From Fagopyrum homotropicum (taxonomy: Eukaryota; Streptophyta; Magnoliopsida; Caryophyllales; Polygonaceae): 64,000 nt of DNA. The notes under the pieces were generated by a model, which was given only the letters and a program-made list of their open reading frames with translations, did no database searches and was not told the origin of the DNA. The stretch is taken from assembly GCA_033239125.1 (NCBI GenBank), contig BSWB01000003.1:133228320-133292319 (forward strand), written 5' to 3'. Each line of letters begins with the position of its first letter. Within the stretch, counting starts at the first letter, position 1. A program made the position numbers and the translations under genes. Positions 44,897-55,830 of this stretch are shown here, in pieces.

Positions 44897-45179
44897 GCTT
44901 ACTATTCGGGCGGACTCGCGCCTTCATAGAGGCGGAGTCCGCCCGCGCCAAGAAGGACGCGGAGACGGACTCCGCCTCCGCTTCCTTCTACCCGTTATAT
45001 TTTAAAAAAAGCGATCGTTGGATTATAGCCGTTGGGGAATATAGCCGTTGTAGATTTTTCTAGCCTATATAATAACATGTGAAGTCATTGTATCATTCAT
45101 ATTCATCCAAACCTCAACAACGTAAACAAAAAAGTCGTTAAAATATTTTCGTATTCCGAAGAAGTAGATGTAGAATCCG

Positions 45180-46480
45180 ATGGTGAAAGCTCTATTATGC
45201 CGTTCGATATTTAAAAAATATAGTGATCCAGAAGAAATTCTCGCACAACTTGAAGTAAGTGTACAAACTCATTTATACTTTACTTTTATGTCGTTTTATT
45301 TAGTCGGAATTGTAGAATTATCAAGGTTAGAATAGAGAATCGGAATTGTAGAATTAACAATGTTACAATAGAGAATCGAAATTATAGAATTAACAATGTT
45401 AGAATAGAGAGTAAAAATTATAGAATTAGCAATATTAGAATAAAAAATCGCAATTATAGAAATAGCAATGTTAGAATAGAGAATCGGAATTGTAGTTTAG
45501 ACATTTTTAGAATAGATAATCGGAATTGTAGTTTAGACATTTAAGGATAAAATAATGTGTATTTTAAAAATAATACTCTATGTTATTTTTATTTAGGATC
45601 GGTACCAATTATTCGTCAAAATTTGAGCTTCATGGATATTTTGCGGATAGAGAAAACTTATTGGGTAGACGCGGTATGTGGCAAACGCTATGAATATGGT
45701 GTTGGTCATTAACAAATCATGGTTAGATAGAAGGGATTTTCGTATCCTAGAATTGAGTTGTGATAGACACGGAGGACCTAGAAAAGAAAAAGACTTAGAT
45801 CCCGATCATTTTCCAAGTTCTAGCCGGGAAAAAAACTCGAAGAAGTGTATGTGTTTGTTTGAGCTTGTAGGAACCCAAATCGAAGAAGAAAAGTGCACGG
45901 TGAGGGTTGTATGTGAAATCCACAACCATATAATTCCTTTGGTGTTATGAGGTCATGCATATGTTGGACGTATGACTCCGCAGCAGAGCCAAAAGGTGGA
46001 GCGTGAGTTGAATTCTGGCTTAAAACCGAGACATATATTAAAATCCGTGCAATTAGAGGATCCCGACAATGTCACCTCCATCCAGAAAGTTTACAACACC
46101 GGTTTGAAGATTAGAATAGAACAAGCCAAATGAAGAGGTTCTTTGCAACAAGCACTTCACACGTTGTGGGAACGTGGATACTATGTAAACACTCGGAGAA
46201 GTCAAGATTCCAATGAGGTGATTGATTTCTTTATCTCACATCCCGACTCGATGCATTTTCTCAGCATGTTTCCCTATGTTATTGTGATGGACTCGACATA
46301 TAAGACCAATAAGTAAGTTTCAATTCAAGGAACATTTTTACTTTATTTCCTACACTCAATCATCTTTTCATTAGAAATTGTAACTCAATCGTTGTTTTGT
46401 ATAACTTTTAGGTACAATATGCCATTGTTTGATGTTTTTTTAAGTTTGATGTGTCCATTAAAACCTTCTCATAGACAAAG
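45180..46480 (+). pseudogene. MULE transposase (FAR1-like)
   Basis: Exon 1 ends DPEEILAQLE at a GTAAGT donor (45255). Exon 2 begins about 45597 after TATTTAG. It reads RDFRILELSCDRHGG, CLFELVG, VVCEIHNHI, then a TGA (45948-45950), GHAYVGRMTPQQ, a second TGA near 46131 (QAK-stop-RGSL), TNEV-like SNEVIDFFISHPDS and VIVMDSTYKTN, the first catalytic Asp block of MULE transposases. A GT-AG intron (46313-46411) follows, then YNMPLFDV, after which homology is lost. Two nonsense codons and the missing C-terminus show it is dead. Confidence 0.82.
45300..45555. repeat. Minisatellite in the MULE intron, copy 1
   Basis: About seven or eight degenerate units of 30-36 bases built on AATAGAGAATCGGAATTGTAG plus AATT(A/G)(A/G)CAATGTTAG or TTTAGACATTT. 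Confidence 0.85.
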
Positions 46481-47134
46481 TGAGTCAATTTCCACATGCT
46501 CCATGCGTTGATGTTGAACATGATTCGATGATATGTACATCACAAACACATTGCTAGTGTATACAAGAAGACACCTTGGTGAGGGGACAATGAAGCTCAA
46601 AAAGGAGAATGTGGAGCTAAAAACACTCATACACAACGTTGACAACTCTCCGGTACTCAACCTCCACACTAGATTTGGACACTACATTTTGCATTTGTTC
46701 CAAATAAAGAGATGATAGTGTCATGGAAGAAAACGTAGTAACCGGAGGTTGACCGTCTTGTATCGGGGCAACCATCCTAATTTGCGTTAGAGTTAGCGAC
46801 TAGGCCGGATGTGTGAGTCAGGGAGGTAAAGGTGCCGAGACCGTAATACCATGGACATATCACATAATGTGTTTGAGAGCATAAAAATGTGATTCCCGCT
46901 GGTCATGCATAAACAAACAAACCTGTTGGACCACATAGGTGATGTTTGGAAAAGTAAGGGTGATATATTATAGAACATTTTCCAATCTTCGGTAGAGCGT
47001 GAGGCCCGATATTAGAAACCAAAGACAACATTGAGTTTGGTGTCGGTATCGATGTGTGTCCTTGTGGGTTTGTAATTGGAGTGACTGAAATTCCCAAGAG
47101 ACAACGAAGGTGACTAAATATGTTATGGAAACAG
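46481..47134. other. Unassigned remainder of the MULE interior
   Basis: Only short frames on both strands; none could be matched. Probably a decayed or rearranged transposase 3' part. Confidence 0.4.
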
Positions 47135-47400
47135 GGCTACTATTCGGGCGGTCTCGCGCCTTCATAGAGGAGGAGTTCGCTCGCGCGAAGAAGGGCGCGG
47201 GGTGGACTCAGCCTCCGCGACCTTCTACCCGTTATAGCGTTTAAAAAATGGACTGTTGGATTATAGCCGTTGGTGAAAGCTCTATTAGGCCGTTCGATTT
47301 TGAAAAATACAGTGACCCGAAAGAAATTCTCGCACAACTTGAAGTAAGTGTACAAACTCATTTATATTTTACTTTATGTCGTTTTATTTAGACATGATTG
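47135..47400 (+). repeat. Second copy of the MULE head and first exon
   Basis: Matches 44897-45275 in pieces: CTACTATTCGGGCGG, the GC-rich inverted repeat, GTTGGATTATAGCCGTTGG, and the exon with SDPKEILAQLE ending at GTAAGT. The TATA and leader part (about 45030-45180) is missing here. Confidence 0.8.
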
Positions 47401-47645
47401 TAGAATTAGCAATGTTAGAATAGAGAATCGAAATTATAGAATTAGCAATGTTAGAATAGAGAATCGAAATTATAGAATTAGCAATTTTAGAATAGAGAAT
47501 ATGAAATTGTAGTTTTAGACATTTAAGAATGGAGAATCGGAATTGTAGTTTAGACATTAGAATAGAGAATCAGAATTGTAGTTTAGATATTTTAGAATAG
47601 AGAATTGGAATTGTACTTTAGACATTTTAGAATAGAGAATCGGAG
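47395..47645. repeat. Minisatellite, copy 2
   Basis: Same 30-36-base units as at 45300-45555, about seven copies. It ends at a GC-rich AGGAGGCGGAGTCGGCCTCC palindrome (47643-47662). Confidence 0.85.
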
Positions 47646-47662
47646 GAGGCGGAGTCGGCCTC

Positions 47663-49001
47663 CTCCGGCATCTTTGCCGGCTTCAAGTAACATCACTCTA
47701 TTGTTTTGTAGTTGGCGTTATGAAACATCTTTTGGATCTTTCTATCTAATATTGTTTGGCAAGTCAAGGACGTTTATCGATTATCATTTTGGCAAGTCAA
47801 GGCTGTTCATGTCGTACTTCATTTATCCTTTCGTTTATCTTTAATTTATCTAAAGCCTTTGGGGGGACGTTCGGGTCCAATGACACTGTAACGTCTAGCC
47901 CGTTTTTGGGGCGTTACGGCCCCCCCTTTTTTGAAAAACATATTTTCAAAAGGACAAAATTGTCGCCTGAACTTTCTATAATTACAAAATGATCGCGCTC
48001 CCCATAATTCATTAATTGATATGGACAAAATTGTATAGTTCGATCAAATAGATCAACGGTGCATATCATTTCGTACGGCCGTACCCGTATTTTTGCTTCA
48101 TATCTGAACCAGATCCATATTTTTATATTAAATTTGTTTGTAAATAGTATTCTAAAAGTATAATATATAGATATTTTAAATAAAATATAATTTTAATCTA
48201 TTTTAAAACAAAATTTTATTGAACCTTAATACTATGTACATATGGTTAAGAGTTCAAATTTTCTTTTCATCTTAGCTTTCCATTTTTATTTTCCAATACA
48301 TGTTTTATTATATTATTATTTACTTATTCTCGTAAACAAATATAGTGTTTGTCGTATTGGTTAAACCTCTAATTTTTGGGAGTCTCATAATATTTATTTT
48401 TAATTGACTTATTTGACAATATAGTATCTTTCATATTGGTTAAACCTTAATACTATATGCAAATAAATGGTTAGGAATTCTTCTTTTCATCTCATTTTCC
48501 ATTTTTATTTTTCTATCTCTCTCTATATGTTTATCTTTCTTCTAAAAATAATATTTAAAATAATGTACGCTCTCATTTTACTTTTTATTTTCACGTCCCG
48601 TTTTATAAAAAAAATATTATTTTTAGTCCTTTTTGTTTTGTTTTTCTCATAAAAAATACTTTTTTCAAATTAAAAGAAAATAAATTTACGTTAACACATG
48701 ACCTCTGAAACTCATTGGATGGCCCTGAGTATAAAGTAGCGGCCTTGAGTAGAGAGTAGGAAGAGTGTAAAACAACGTGCACACCCCCTCATTCCTCCCT
48801 CGCAAAACAATCCAAAATAGCAAATCCAAACAAAATAAGAAAGAAAAGAAACGGTAGGATGGGTGATGAAATAAGGCATTGGAAAATGAAAATAATTAAT
48901 TTTCAATAAAGGAAAAAGGAGAGGTGAAACAGAATAGAAGATTATAATTGCTCTCACTCTCTTCTCTCTTTTTCGGTACAAGAAGAAGAAGAGAAAAAAA
49001 C
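47663..49001. other. Upstream region of the MYB gene
   Basis: AT-rich. GTAACGTCTAGCCCG...GGGGCGTTACGG (47888-47920) is a small inverted repeat resembling an LTR end, without a partner here. The phrase TATTGGTTAAACCT recurs at 48356 and 48435 in a loose duplication. TATAAAGTAG (48731) is a possible TATA box, and a CT-rich leader (48949-48975) precedes the ATG. Confidence 0.45.
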
Positions 49002-51380
49002 ATGGTGAGACTGAGGTTTCAAAAAAAAGATGGTAATATGTATTTGCGAGAGTTAGTTACTTGTAAGGAAACAATGGGGAGTAAGAATCATGTATCGAGT
49101 GGTGTTTATGACGGCGTGCCGGAGTTCTCCGACGGCCAAGCGATTGTGTATAGGAAAGGACCTTGGACAACCGAAGAGGATGCTTTGTTGGTCAAGTATG
49201 TGAAGAACATGGGAGAAAGAAATTGGAAAAATGTTCAAAAGACGGGGCTTATGAGGTGCGGGAAAAGTTGCAGACTTAGATGGACTAATCATCTCAAACC
49301 TGATCTTAAGAAAGGGGCTTTCTCTGCTGAAGAGGAAAGAATTGTGATTCAACTCCATCACAGAATCGGCAATAGGTGGTCTATAATAGCATCCAAGGTT
49401 TTCCGTCCTCCTTTAACGTTTTTTCATTTCCTTCTTCAACTATCTATACTTGTGTATGTGTGCATATGTGTGTGATGATCGAATCCATTACAAAATCGGA
49501 ATTAGGGTGGATTAAGATAGATTTTATGGTTTTTCCAGCCAATTCTACATTTTTATACATCTTTTTTCATCGGAGTAAAGGGATGTCAATGGATCGGGTG
49601 ATGAGTGGGTGAACCACTTCCATCACCCACCCATTAACCTTATCGGGTACATCCACCCATCACCCGACGGGTGATCGGGTGGTTCAAGTTCATCCGTATG
49701 TGATTAAAAATCATAAATATTGTCAACTTATAATGAACTTTCATAGTACTTTTGCACATATAGTATAAAATTAATATATTCAATCCAATAATATGTATAC
49801 ATATGATAAAAGACTATTTTAAATGTGTCATTATAATGTAATCAACAATAAAATTGCCATATTTATTTGATTTTAAGACTAAATATACAAAATTCAAGAT
49901 ATTTCGGATAAATCGGGTCGGGTGATGGGTGAAAGACCTTCACCCATTACCCACCCATCACCCGAAGTTTTCGCATTTTCACCCGCGTTTATGGGTCAGG
50001 TGATTCGGATACCCATTGAGTGTGGGTGAAAGGAGTAAGTGGCGTTCTCTCCGGAAGAGAAAAAAATTGTCATTCAACTTGATCACAAACCTAGCAAAAG
50101 TTGGTCTAATATAGCATCCAATTCAAGGTTTTTACGTCCTCAACTATGTTTTTTTTTCTCGTTGCATATTTCATTTTTGTTAATGTATGTGTATTATGTT
50201 CAACTCTATCACAAACTTACCAATAGGTGGTCTAAGATAGTATCCACTCAAGGCTTTTCCGTCCCTCTTCCATCACTTCATATTTTTATCTTGTGTAAGT
50301 AGTTGGTATGTTTTTATGGTTCATGTACAAATTTAGATTATGATCTTCCTTCATAGTGATTACTATAAAACTGTTGTGATGAAACATGATATAGTGATTG
50401 TTGATGTAGAACTTTGTGAGTTGATTGTTGAACAACTCTTATTATTGCTATTCGGTTTTAGTATGGTAAACTCACCATTGTTGTTTATCAAACTTGATGT
50501 TTTGCAGCTACCCGGAAGAACAGATAATGAGGTGAAAAACTTTTGGAACACCAAAATAAAGAGGAGAGTGGTGATCCCTTCACCTGAAAGCTTGGAAGAA
50601 AACTCATCATCAAAACAAGAAAACACATTTTCCCTTATCAACCCGAACTATAACTCTTCTATGGAGCCTCCAATAAATCGATTGGCATGCTCAACCATCC
50701 ATGAAGACTCAATGATTTCCTTCACTAATAAATCCTCTTATAAACTCGACTTCTTGGTTGAAGAAGGACATCCATCATTGATCAACAATCCAAATGCAAA
50801 CACATTTTCCCTTACAAATACAAATGTGAGTTCTTGTATCTACACCCAACAAAACCTCTCTCCGTATGTTTTAAATGATTCCCTTTCCTTCGAGTCCGAG
50901 ATCACGATGGAGGTGCAAGAGAAAGAAGTGACTTCAGTTTGGACAAGTACGGAATATGACAACAACTATTGCTATTCGGGGCCCTCAAAAATGGGTAAGT
51001 TTTCTTTGCATACTATTTGTTCAAAACTATACGCTAAACTGGCTAAAATGTAAACACATTAGTATTTCAATGTTTTAGAGGTAACATCGGAGAAGAAATC
51101 ACTTGAAGAAGAAATGGAGTCAATAGATGACGATTTATCAAGCTTGCTCAATACCTTCACCTCGGATGAACCCCGACTTGAGCTAGATCTTACAACCGGA
51201 GGTGAGAACACAATGCCAACTTATCATCACTTCTACCTCGACCAGAAAGTTGTTTTCCCTTCATTTTCAGAGCCCATGATTCCTACTACGTCGGATTCCA
51301 ACACCCCTAGTTCTATTTCGACAGAGATCGTTGAGTGCTTTAATGATGAAGATTGGATCAACACACCTGAATCAAGCTAA
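49002..51380 (+). CDS. R2R3-MYB transcription factor, GAMYB-like
   Basis: Three exons: 49002-49397, 50508-50994 and 51079-51380, with GT-AG introns (phase 0, then phase 1), giving 394 residues. R2 starts at KGPWTTEEDALL (residue 52) and ends RCGKSCRLRWTNHLKPDL. R3 starts KKGAFSAEEERIVIQLH, and the first intron falls before LPGRTDNEVKNFWNTK, the usual R3 intron position. GNRWSIIASK ends exon 1. The DNA-binding signature resembles subgroup 18 (GAMYB, MYB33/97/101-like), but TKIKRRVV replaces the typical TRIKRRQRAGLP. The tail is Ser/Asn-rich and ends with an acidic FNDEDWI motif likely used in activation. I found no convincing miR159 site. ATG 49074 is an in-frame alternative start. Confidence 0.9.
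49478..49545 (+). repeat. Decayed copy of the MYB R3 exon end, copy 2
   Basis: ATCCATTACAAAATCGGAAT followed by TAGGGTGGATTAAGATAG and GGTTTTTCC mirrors the exon 1 end and donor (CTCCATCACAGAATCGGCAA, TAGGTGGTCTATAATAG, GGTTTTCC at 49352-49406). It is frameshifted. Confidence 0.65.
49580..50031. mobile_element. hAT-like MITE in the MYB intron
   Basis: About 452 bp flanked by an 8-base near-perfect duplication (GGAGTAAA at 49572-49579, GGAGTAAG at 50032-50039). Ends GGGATGTCAATGGATCGGGTG and the complement of CATTGAGTGTGGGTG are imperfect inverted repeats. Subterminal ACCCATCACCCG/CGGGTGATGGGT repeats form palindromes at both ends. No coding. Confidence 0.8.
50039..50140 (+). repeat. Decayed copy of the MYB R3 exon end, copy 3
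   Basis: Translates as AFSPEEKKIVIQLDHKPSK and WSNIAS, paralleling AFSAEEERIVIQLHHRIGN and WSIIAS of exon 1, followed by TCAAGGTTTTTACGTCC like the exon 1 donor. Five inserted bases before the donor would shift the frame, so it cannot replace exon 1 simply. Confidence 0.85.
50195..50285 (+). repeat. Decayed copy of the MYB R3 exon end, copy 4
   Basis: Reads VQLYHKLTNRWSKIVS then CTCAAGGCTTTTCCGTCC, again the exon end plus intron start. The donor is GC instead of GT. It is shorter on its 5' side than copy 3. Confidence 0.8.
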
Positions 51381-51424
51381 ATGAAGAAAGAAACTCGCTT
51401 TCATGCTTGAGTTTGAGTGTCATC

Positions 51425-51452
51425 TTGTTGCAATGTTCTCTTTGTGTTTATT
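51425..51452 (+). repeat. Inverted-repeat arm in the MYB 3' UTR
   Basis: 28 bases whose perfect reverse complement occurs at 51877-51904. The arm starts 45 bases after the stop codon, so it is probably transcribed. Confidence 0.9.
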
Positions 51453-51876
51453 TGCCTTCAATGTTTTCCCTTAAGCGTGCTACTACTAAGTAGTACCGTT
51501 TAGTTTATGCTTCTCATAATTACTCCCATATGTTCTTAATTGTGTTGGGGTTTAAAACTTTTTAAAAGTTCAGTTATATGGTTAATGTTTTATATATAAT
51601 GAAAATAGCAATTGTAAGTATTTTGCAAATACCACGAGATTATCTAAAAAAGCTAGAAATGTTTTATAACGAATCAATTTTTTTAGCATTCTAACAAATT
51701 ACCAATTGAAAAAATTGAAACATATTTAAAAAAAATATTATTTTTCACTTTTATAATGATACTTCATTTACAATACTAAAACCAAATTCTGAAATTATAA
51801 TTTCTTAAATCTAATATCGGAAACTAATATTCATTACCCAATACATAATACACCTAGATAATAATATCTGAAATCC

Positions 51877-51904
51877 AATAAACACAAAGAGAACATTGCA
51901 ACAA
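51877..51904 (-). repeat. Partner arm of the MYB 3' UTR inverted repeat
   Basis: Perfect 28-base reverse complement of 51425-51452, with a 424-base AT-rich interval between. It lies just before the CG-rich repeats at 51920. Confidence 0.9.
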
Positions 51905-51914
51905 TACATAATAC

Positions 51915-52080
51915 CTAGACTAACCGGCGGTTAACCGCCGGTTTAGCCAAAAAAATTTCAAACCGGCGGTCAACGGTTTGATCAAACCGGAAAACCTAAA
52001 CTACCGTTTGACCAAACCGGCGGTTTGGGTCGGTTTGAAAATCGCTGGTTCGGCAATTTTGCCCAAACCAGATCCAAGTA
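51915..52080. mobile_element. CG-rich non-autonomous element fragment (ACCGGCGGTT repeats)
   Basis: Repeated AACCGGCGGT(T/C) and AAACCGG words in both orientations (e.g. CCGGCGGTTAACCGCCGG at 51923-51940) are typical of hAT-like non-autonomous ends. No target duplication was found. Confidence 0.5.
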
Positions 52081-52436
52081 TAGTTGTCATCATCCTCTTT
52101 CTTCTTTTTCCATTTGAATTCATTTCCTTTGGTTGAAAGATAAATAAGACTATACACATAAGTAACATATTTAATTTTATTTTTAATAAGATCTCGGATA
52201 AAACTCAGGTCGGATGGTGATTGTGTAATATTTTTTAGCATTGTCACCCAAAAATTGTAACCCAACAATCACCCAATCAACTATCACCCGAGTTTCAACC
52301 GCACATTTTTAGTTTTCACACTTCCTTTAGTTCGGATAAATGCATTTTCAGTTTTCACACTTTCCTTTAGTTCGGATAAATGCATAGCCGTCGGATGCAG
52401 GTGAGATTATCATCTCTAATGAGAGCATTGATTTGG

Positions 52437-54236
52437 GTAGGGGTGGGCACAAATCCCGGTTAATCCCGTCGCGTCCCGGTCTCGGTCCCGATCCGATCCC
52501 GGCGGAACTTGGAAAAAAAATGTGTATTACATCCCGTCCCATGAAAAATTTGTGGGACGGGACGCGGGACAAAGACCTTCCATCCCGGATAATCCCGTTA
52601 CGTCCCGTATATATATATATAAATAATATTTTGTATTTTTAAAAACACTATATACATATGAATAATATCTACAAATTATAATTTTATATTGATAAAAGTT
52701 ATAAAACACTAGAACAATAGTAAACTATATTTATTATATAGATTAAAAAAAGAGAAAAAATAATGTAAGTATATGTCTAATTGTCTTATAAAATACTAAC
52801 ACCGTAGTATACTGTACCGGTAATTCGATATCAAGTTTTTTTTTATCAATTGTGTCTTTAAAAATGAGAGAATACAATTACAAATGTTGAATAAAATGAG
52901 CCAATAATTCTTGCGGAATTAGGCCCGTCTCGTCCCGTCCCATGTGGGACGGGGCCCGCGCGGGACGAAGAAAAAATAGAAAAGATTAAGCTAGTTAGAT
53001 AACTTTTTTTTCTAGAAAACAAAATAGGCCCCAATCATTTAACAATTTTTTTAAAAAGCTAAATTAGTAATTAAGATGATCTTTATTAAGCAATTACAAA
53101 CTTAATGAAAGATAATTGATTGATAAAATATATTTAACATGCTAAAAAATAGGAAACCGGTTAAAGTAGAAAAGGCAACAGTGCTTGAGATATCAGAATA
53201 TCAAATATCTGTCATTTTTGGCATTCAAGCGGTAACCAAAATCAAAGCAAAAAAACATTCTCTACGGTCGGAAGCAGTTTCGCCATCTCCATTCATCTCG
53301 AGGTCTCTTCTTCAACTCTTTCTTCATCATCAGCATCCACCTTTAATCGAGTATTCAACGGTCGTCTTCAACAAGTATAATCAGTTACCAATTGCTTCAA
53401 AGGATTCTCAAAATTTCAAATCGTCTATCTTCAATCGTCATTTCCAGGTATGCTATCTTCGTCGATTGTACATAGATTTGCGAAGAATACGACTCTACCT
53501 TATACAAACATATCCGTTCAGCACTTACAACTATGTATATATTCCAACATACACAAGCAATGCATAATACATACACAATTTCCATTCTTCGTTCAACACT
53601 TCCAGTTATGTATATAGTTCAACATACACAAGTAATACATAATGCATACACAAATGTACATGTTCTACACAATCACAAGCAATACATGACGTAAATACAC
53701 AATTTTGATTCTTCGTTCAACACTTCCAGTGTCTATAAGATATTGAAAGTAATGGCGTACATATTTTGTAACAGTTTCGACATATTGAAGACACATTTAA
53801 CATATGAAACATACTGGGTACACAAACTGAATCGTCTAAATGCAATTATGTTCCACATATTTGTAATGGCGTACATATGTTGTAACAGAACGCAAAGATG
53901 AACAACCGTTGTTAGAAGACGAAGATATGACGTTTAGACTGTATTTACTTACCCGTTTATGGAAATATTTACTTACCCGTTTTATAACAATTAATTGCTT
54001 ATTAAAAGGAAAGAGAAATATATTCTGATTTACTTAATATCCTCTTTTTATTTTAATATATATTTTTTATATAATCCAGGAGGGGTCTAGTTTGTACACT
54101 TTTTTAACTTGGAGCACTTTGTATGCTTATGGTTACAAAATCCGCCGACTTCCCCATTTTATCCGAAAAAAATATTGTAAACCCCGTCCCGTCCTGCTTA
54201 AAATATGCGGGACGGGGACGACCCAAATGAGAAGGC
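52437..54236. mobile_element. Fragments of hAT-like elements with GGGACGGG repeats
   Basis: TAGGGGTGGGCACAAATCCC near 52437-52456 resembles a hAT terminal repeat. Clusters of CCCGTCCC/GGGACGGG words lie at 52460-52610, 52920-52968 and 54182-54226, with AT-rich DNA between. Whether this is one element or several is not clear. The frame at 53139-53567 is not recognised. Confidence 0.5.
53516..53745. repeat. Degenerate tandem repeat (about 75-125 base units)
   Basis: GTTCA(A/G)CACTT(C/A)CA begins three units at about 53516, 53590 and 53715; the first two share TATGTATATA and CAACATACACAAG with CATACACAA. The second unit is longer. Confidence 0.8.
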
Positions 54237-55412
54237 AATAACACATGATGACACACTAGACATCAAACTGGTGCCCTTGTTTAAAAGGATTTACACACCA
54301 AAGGGGTACCCGTTTACTAGGAACAACAGCAATGTATTAAGCACCACGACATGTCCTTGAAGAGTTGAAGGTACCGAAACCACATTAAAGGGTTTTTACT
54401 TCTGCATATATAATACAAAGAAAACACCCCAGAGTGTTATCGTACCCATCAAAGGTTGGTGATATTTACAACTTTCAGTTTTACTACATCTTTCCTACCA
54501 CAAAGAACTGGACCCAGATGAGCATCAGAAAAACAACCTAATTATGCATGGTCATCAGCCTTGACCATGTACTTCCTTTTAGCTTTCGGTTCCTTGCTCG
54601 TCTTCTTTGTGCCATCATTATGAGGTACCTGCAGACCAATCCCAGATATCTTATCATGCAAAATTTATATGTTTGACAAGTAAACATCCTAACACAAGCA
54701 CAATCATATGAAGCTGTCCAATATTTCAGGTATGTCATTATACAACTTAATCAATTCCAAGATGAAAGCCATGTTTTCTGAAGCTATCTCCATGATAGAT
54801 ACCTGCAGCATGAAAAATAGAATATCAGACACAACCATAATGTTCAATGAAGCTCATCTTAGATTACTTGAAAAATAGTATCACAGGCAGTTAGGCTAAG
54901 TGTATGTCAAAAAAGTTCTCAAGAATGGGTACCAAAACAAAATATTCATGATAACATGGATGAATAGAAACAAATAACCATGCAAATAGTTCATCTTCCT
55001 CAAACTTGTAACCCAACATGATAAATGTCAACTGAAAAGGCAGTAACATGTTTCCTTCTTCACACTGAAAACTATAGAAATCCCTCATCAGCCATGACCA
55101 ATCATGATTGATGATGCCTGCAAAAATTGCATGAAACCCAAGAGAAAGAAAAAAAAAAAGAAGTAGTTTCCCTTGCTCTTGGCTATTAGAAAACCCTCAA
55201 GGGAATACCGATCACAAAGTTCATCAACCTTCTCAGAGTAACCAGCTTCCATTGCCAGATACACCTTTTGGATCAAAGGGAAGACAAGTATCAATCAACA
55301 ACTTGTCACGAGAAATTTCAGGAATCTATGCAGACCAGATATAATCATGTGACTAAATCCCTCAGCATGTGATTCAAAAATAGGCAACACAGAGAGACAG
55401 TGAATTGCAAAA

Positions 55413-55488
55413 CTAGATGGTCCAGGCTGAGGAGAATTGCATAATAGAATCTAGCATTATGGAATTCTCCTCAGCCTGGACCATCTAG
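55413..55488. repeat. 33-bp inverted repeat (foldback) inside the MUT-7-like exon
   Basis: Arms 55413-55445 and 55456-55488 match at 32 of 33 positions, with a 10-base loop. The left arm is the natural coding sequence (PQPGPS on the minus strand); the right arm is its inverted copy, inserted just before it in transcription order. Confidence 0.93.
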
Positions 55489-55748
55489 CAGCTAGATGAA
55501 TTTGATGCTGAAGAACACGGAACTTGTATGTTGCCTTTGTGGTTCCTGCCAGGTCAAAATTCAGGAGGTTTCCTTACCTTCAATTTTTTTACTACTCGAT
55601 CTTCAAGTGATTGAAAAAGCTACAGAAGAGCAAATTAAGGTGGGATGAGTTACTTTACCACAAAAGTAGCATTCCTTCAAAAGATATATAAAAACCACTG
55701 GTGATACGTGGGATAAATCAGTGAAAGTGTGCACTCTAAGTGCCCACC

Positions 55749-55826
55749 CTTCCCGAGCTTCATCATTGTCATTCAGGCCTTCTGAAACATTCCCGAGCTT
55801 CATCGTTGTCATTCAGGCCTTCTGAA
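55749..55826. repeat. Tandem duplication of a splice acceptor and exon start
   Basis: CGAGCTTCATCRTTGTCATT plus CAGGCCTTCTGAAA occurs twice, about 43 bases apart. On the minus strand each unit is TTTCAG followed by AAGGCCTGAATGACAA, giving two usable acceptors and an in-frame ATG (55810-55812) between them. Confidence 0.88.
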
Positions 55827-55830
55827 AAAC

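Larger units (their letters stand above)
44897..47645 (+). mobile_element. Decayed Mutator-like (MULE) transposon with duplicated head
   Basis: Starts with a GC-rich inverted repeat (GGCGGACTCGCGCC...GGCGGAGTCCGCC, 44910-44947), followed by a TATA-like CCTATATAATAAC (45064-45076), a first exon, an intron with a minisatellite, and a transposase exon. The head, first exon and minisatellite occur again at 47135-47645. Terminal inverted repeats and 9-bp duplications could not be fixed. Confidence 0.65.

Noticed and set aside
50655..50680. Possible miR159 site in the MYB second exon (TGGAGCCTCCAATAAATCG)
   Set aside because: Only the first six bases match the conserved GAMYB target TGGAGCTCCCTTCATTCCAA; the seed-pairing end does not.
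55579..55620. A 42-base open stretch (LFQSLEDRVVKKLK) with AG and GT borders on the minus strand
   Set aside because: The exons on either side join directly in phase as CYFC-G-TKATYKF, as in the family, so this piece is not needed; its splice borders may be chance or an unused cassette.
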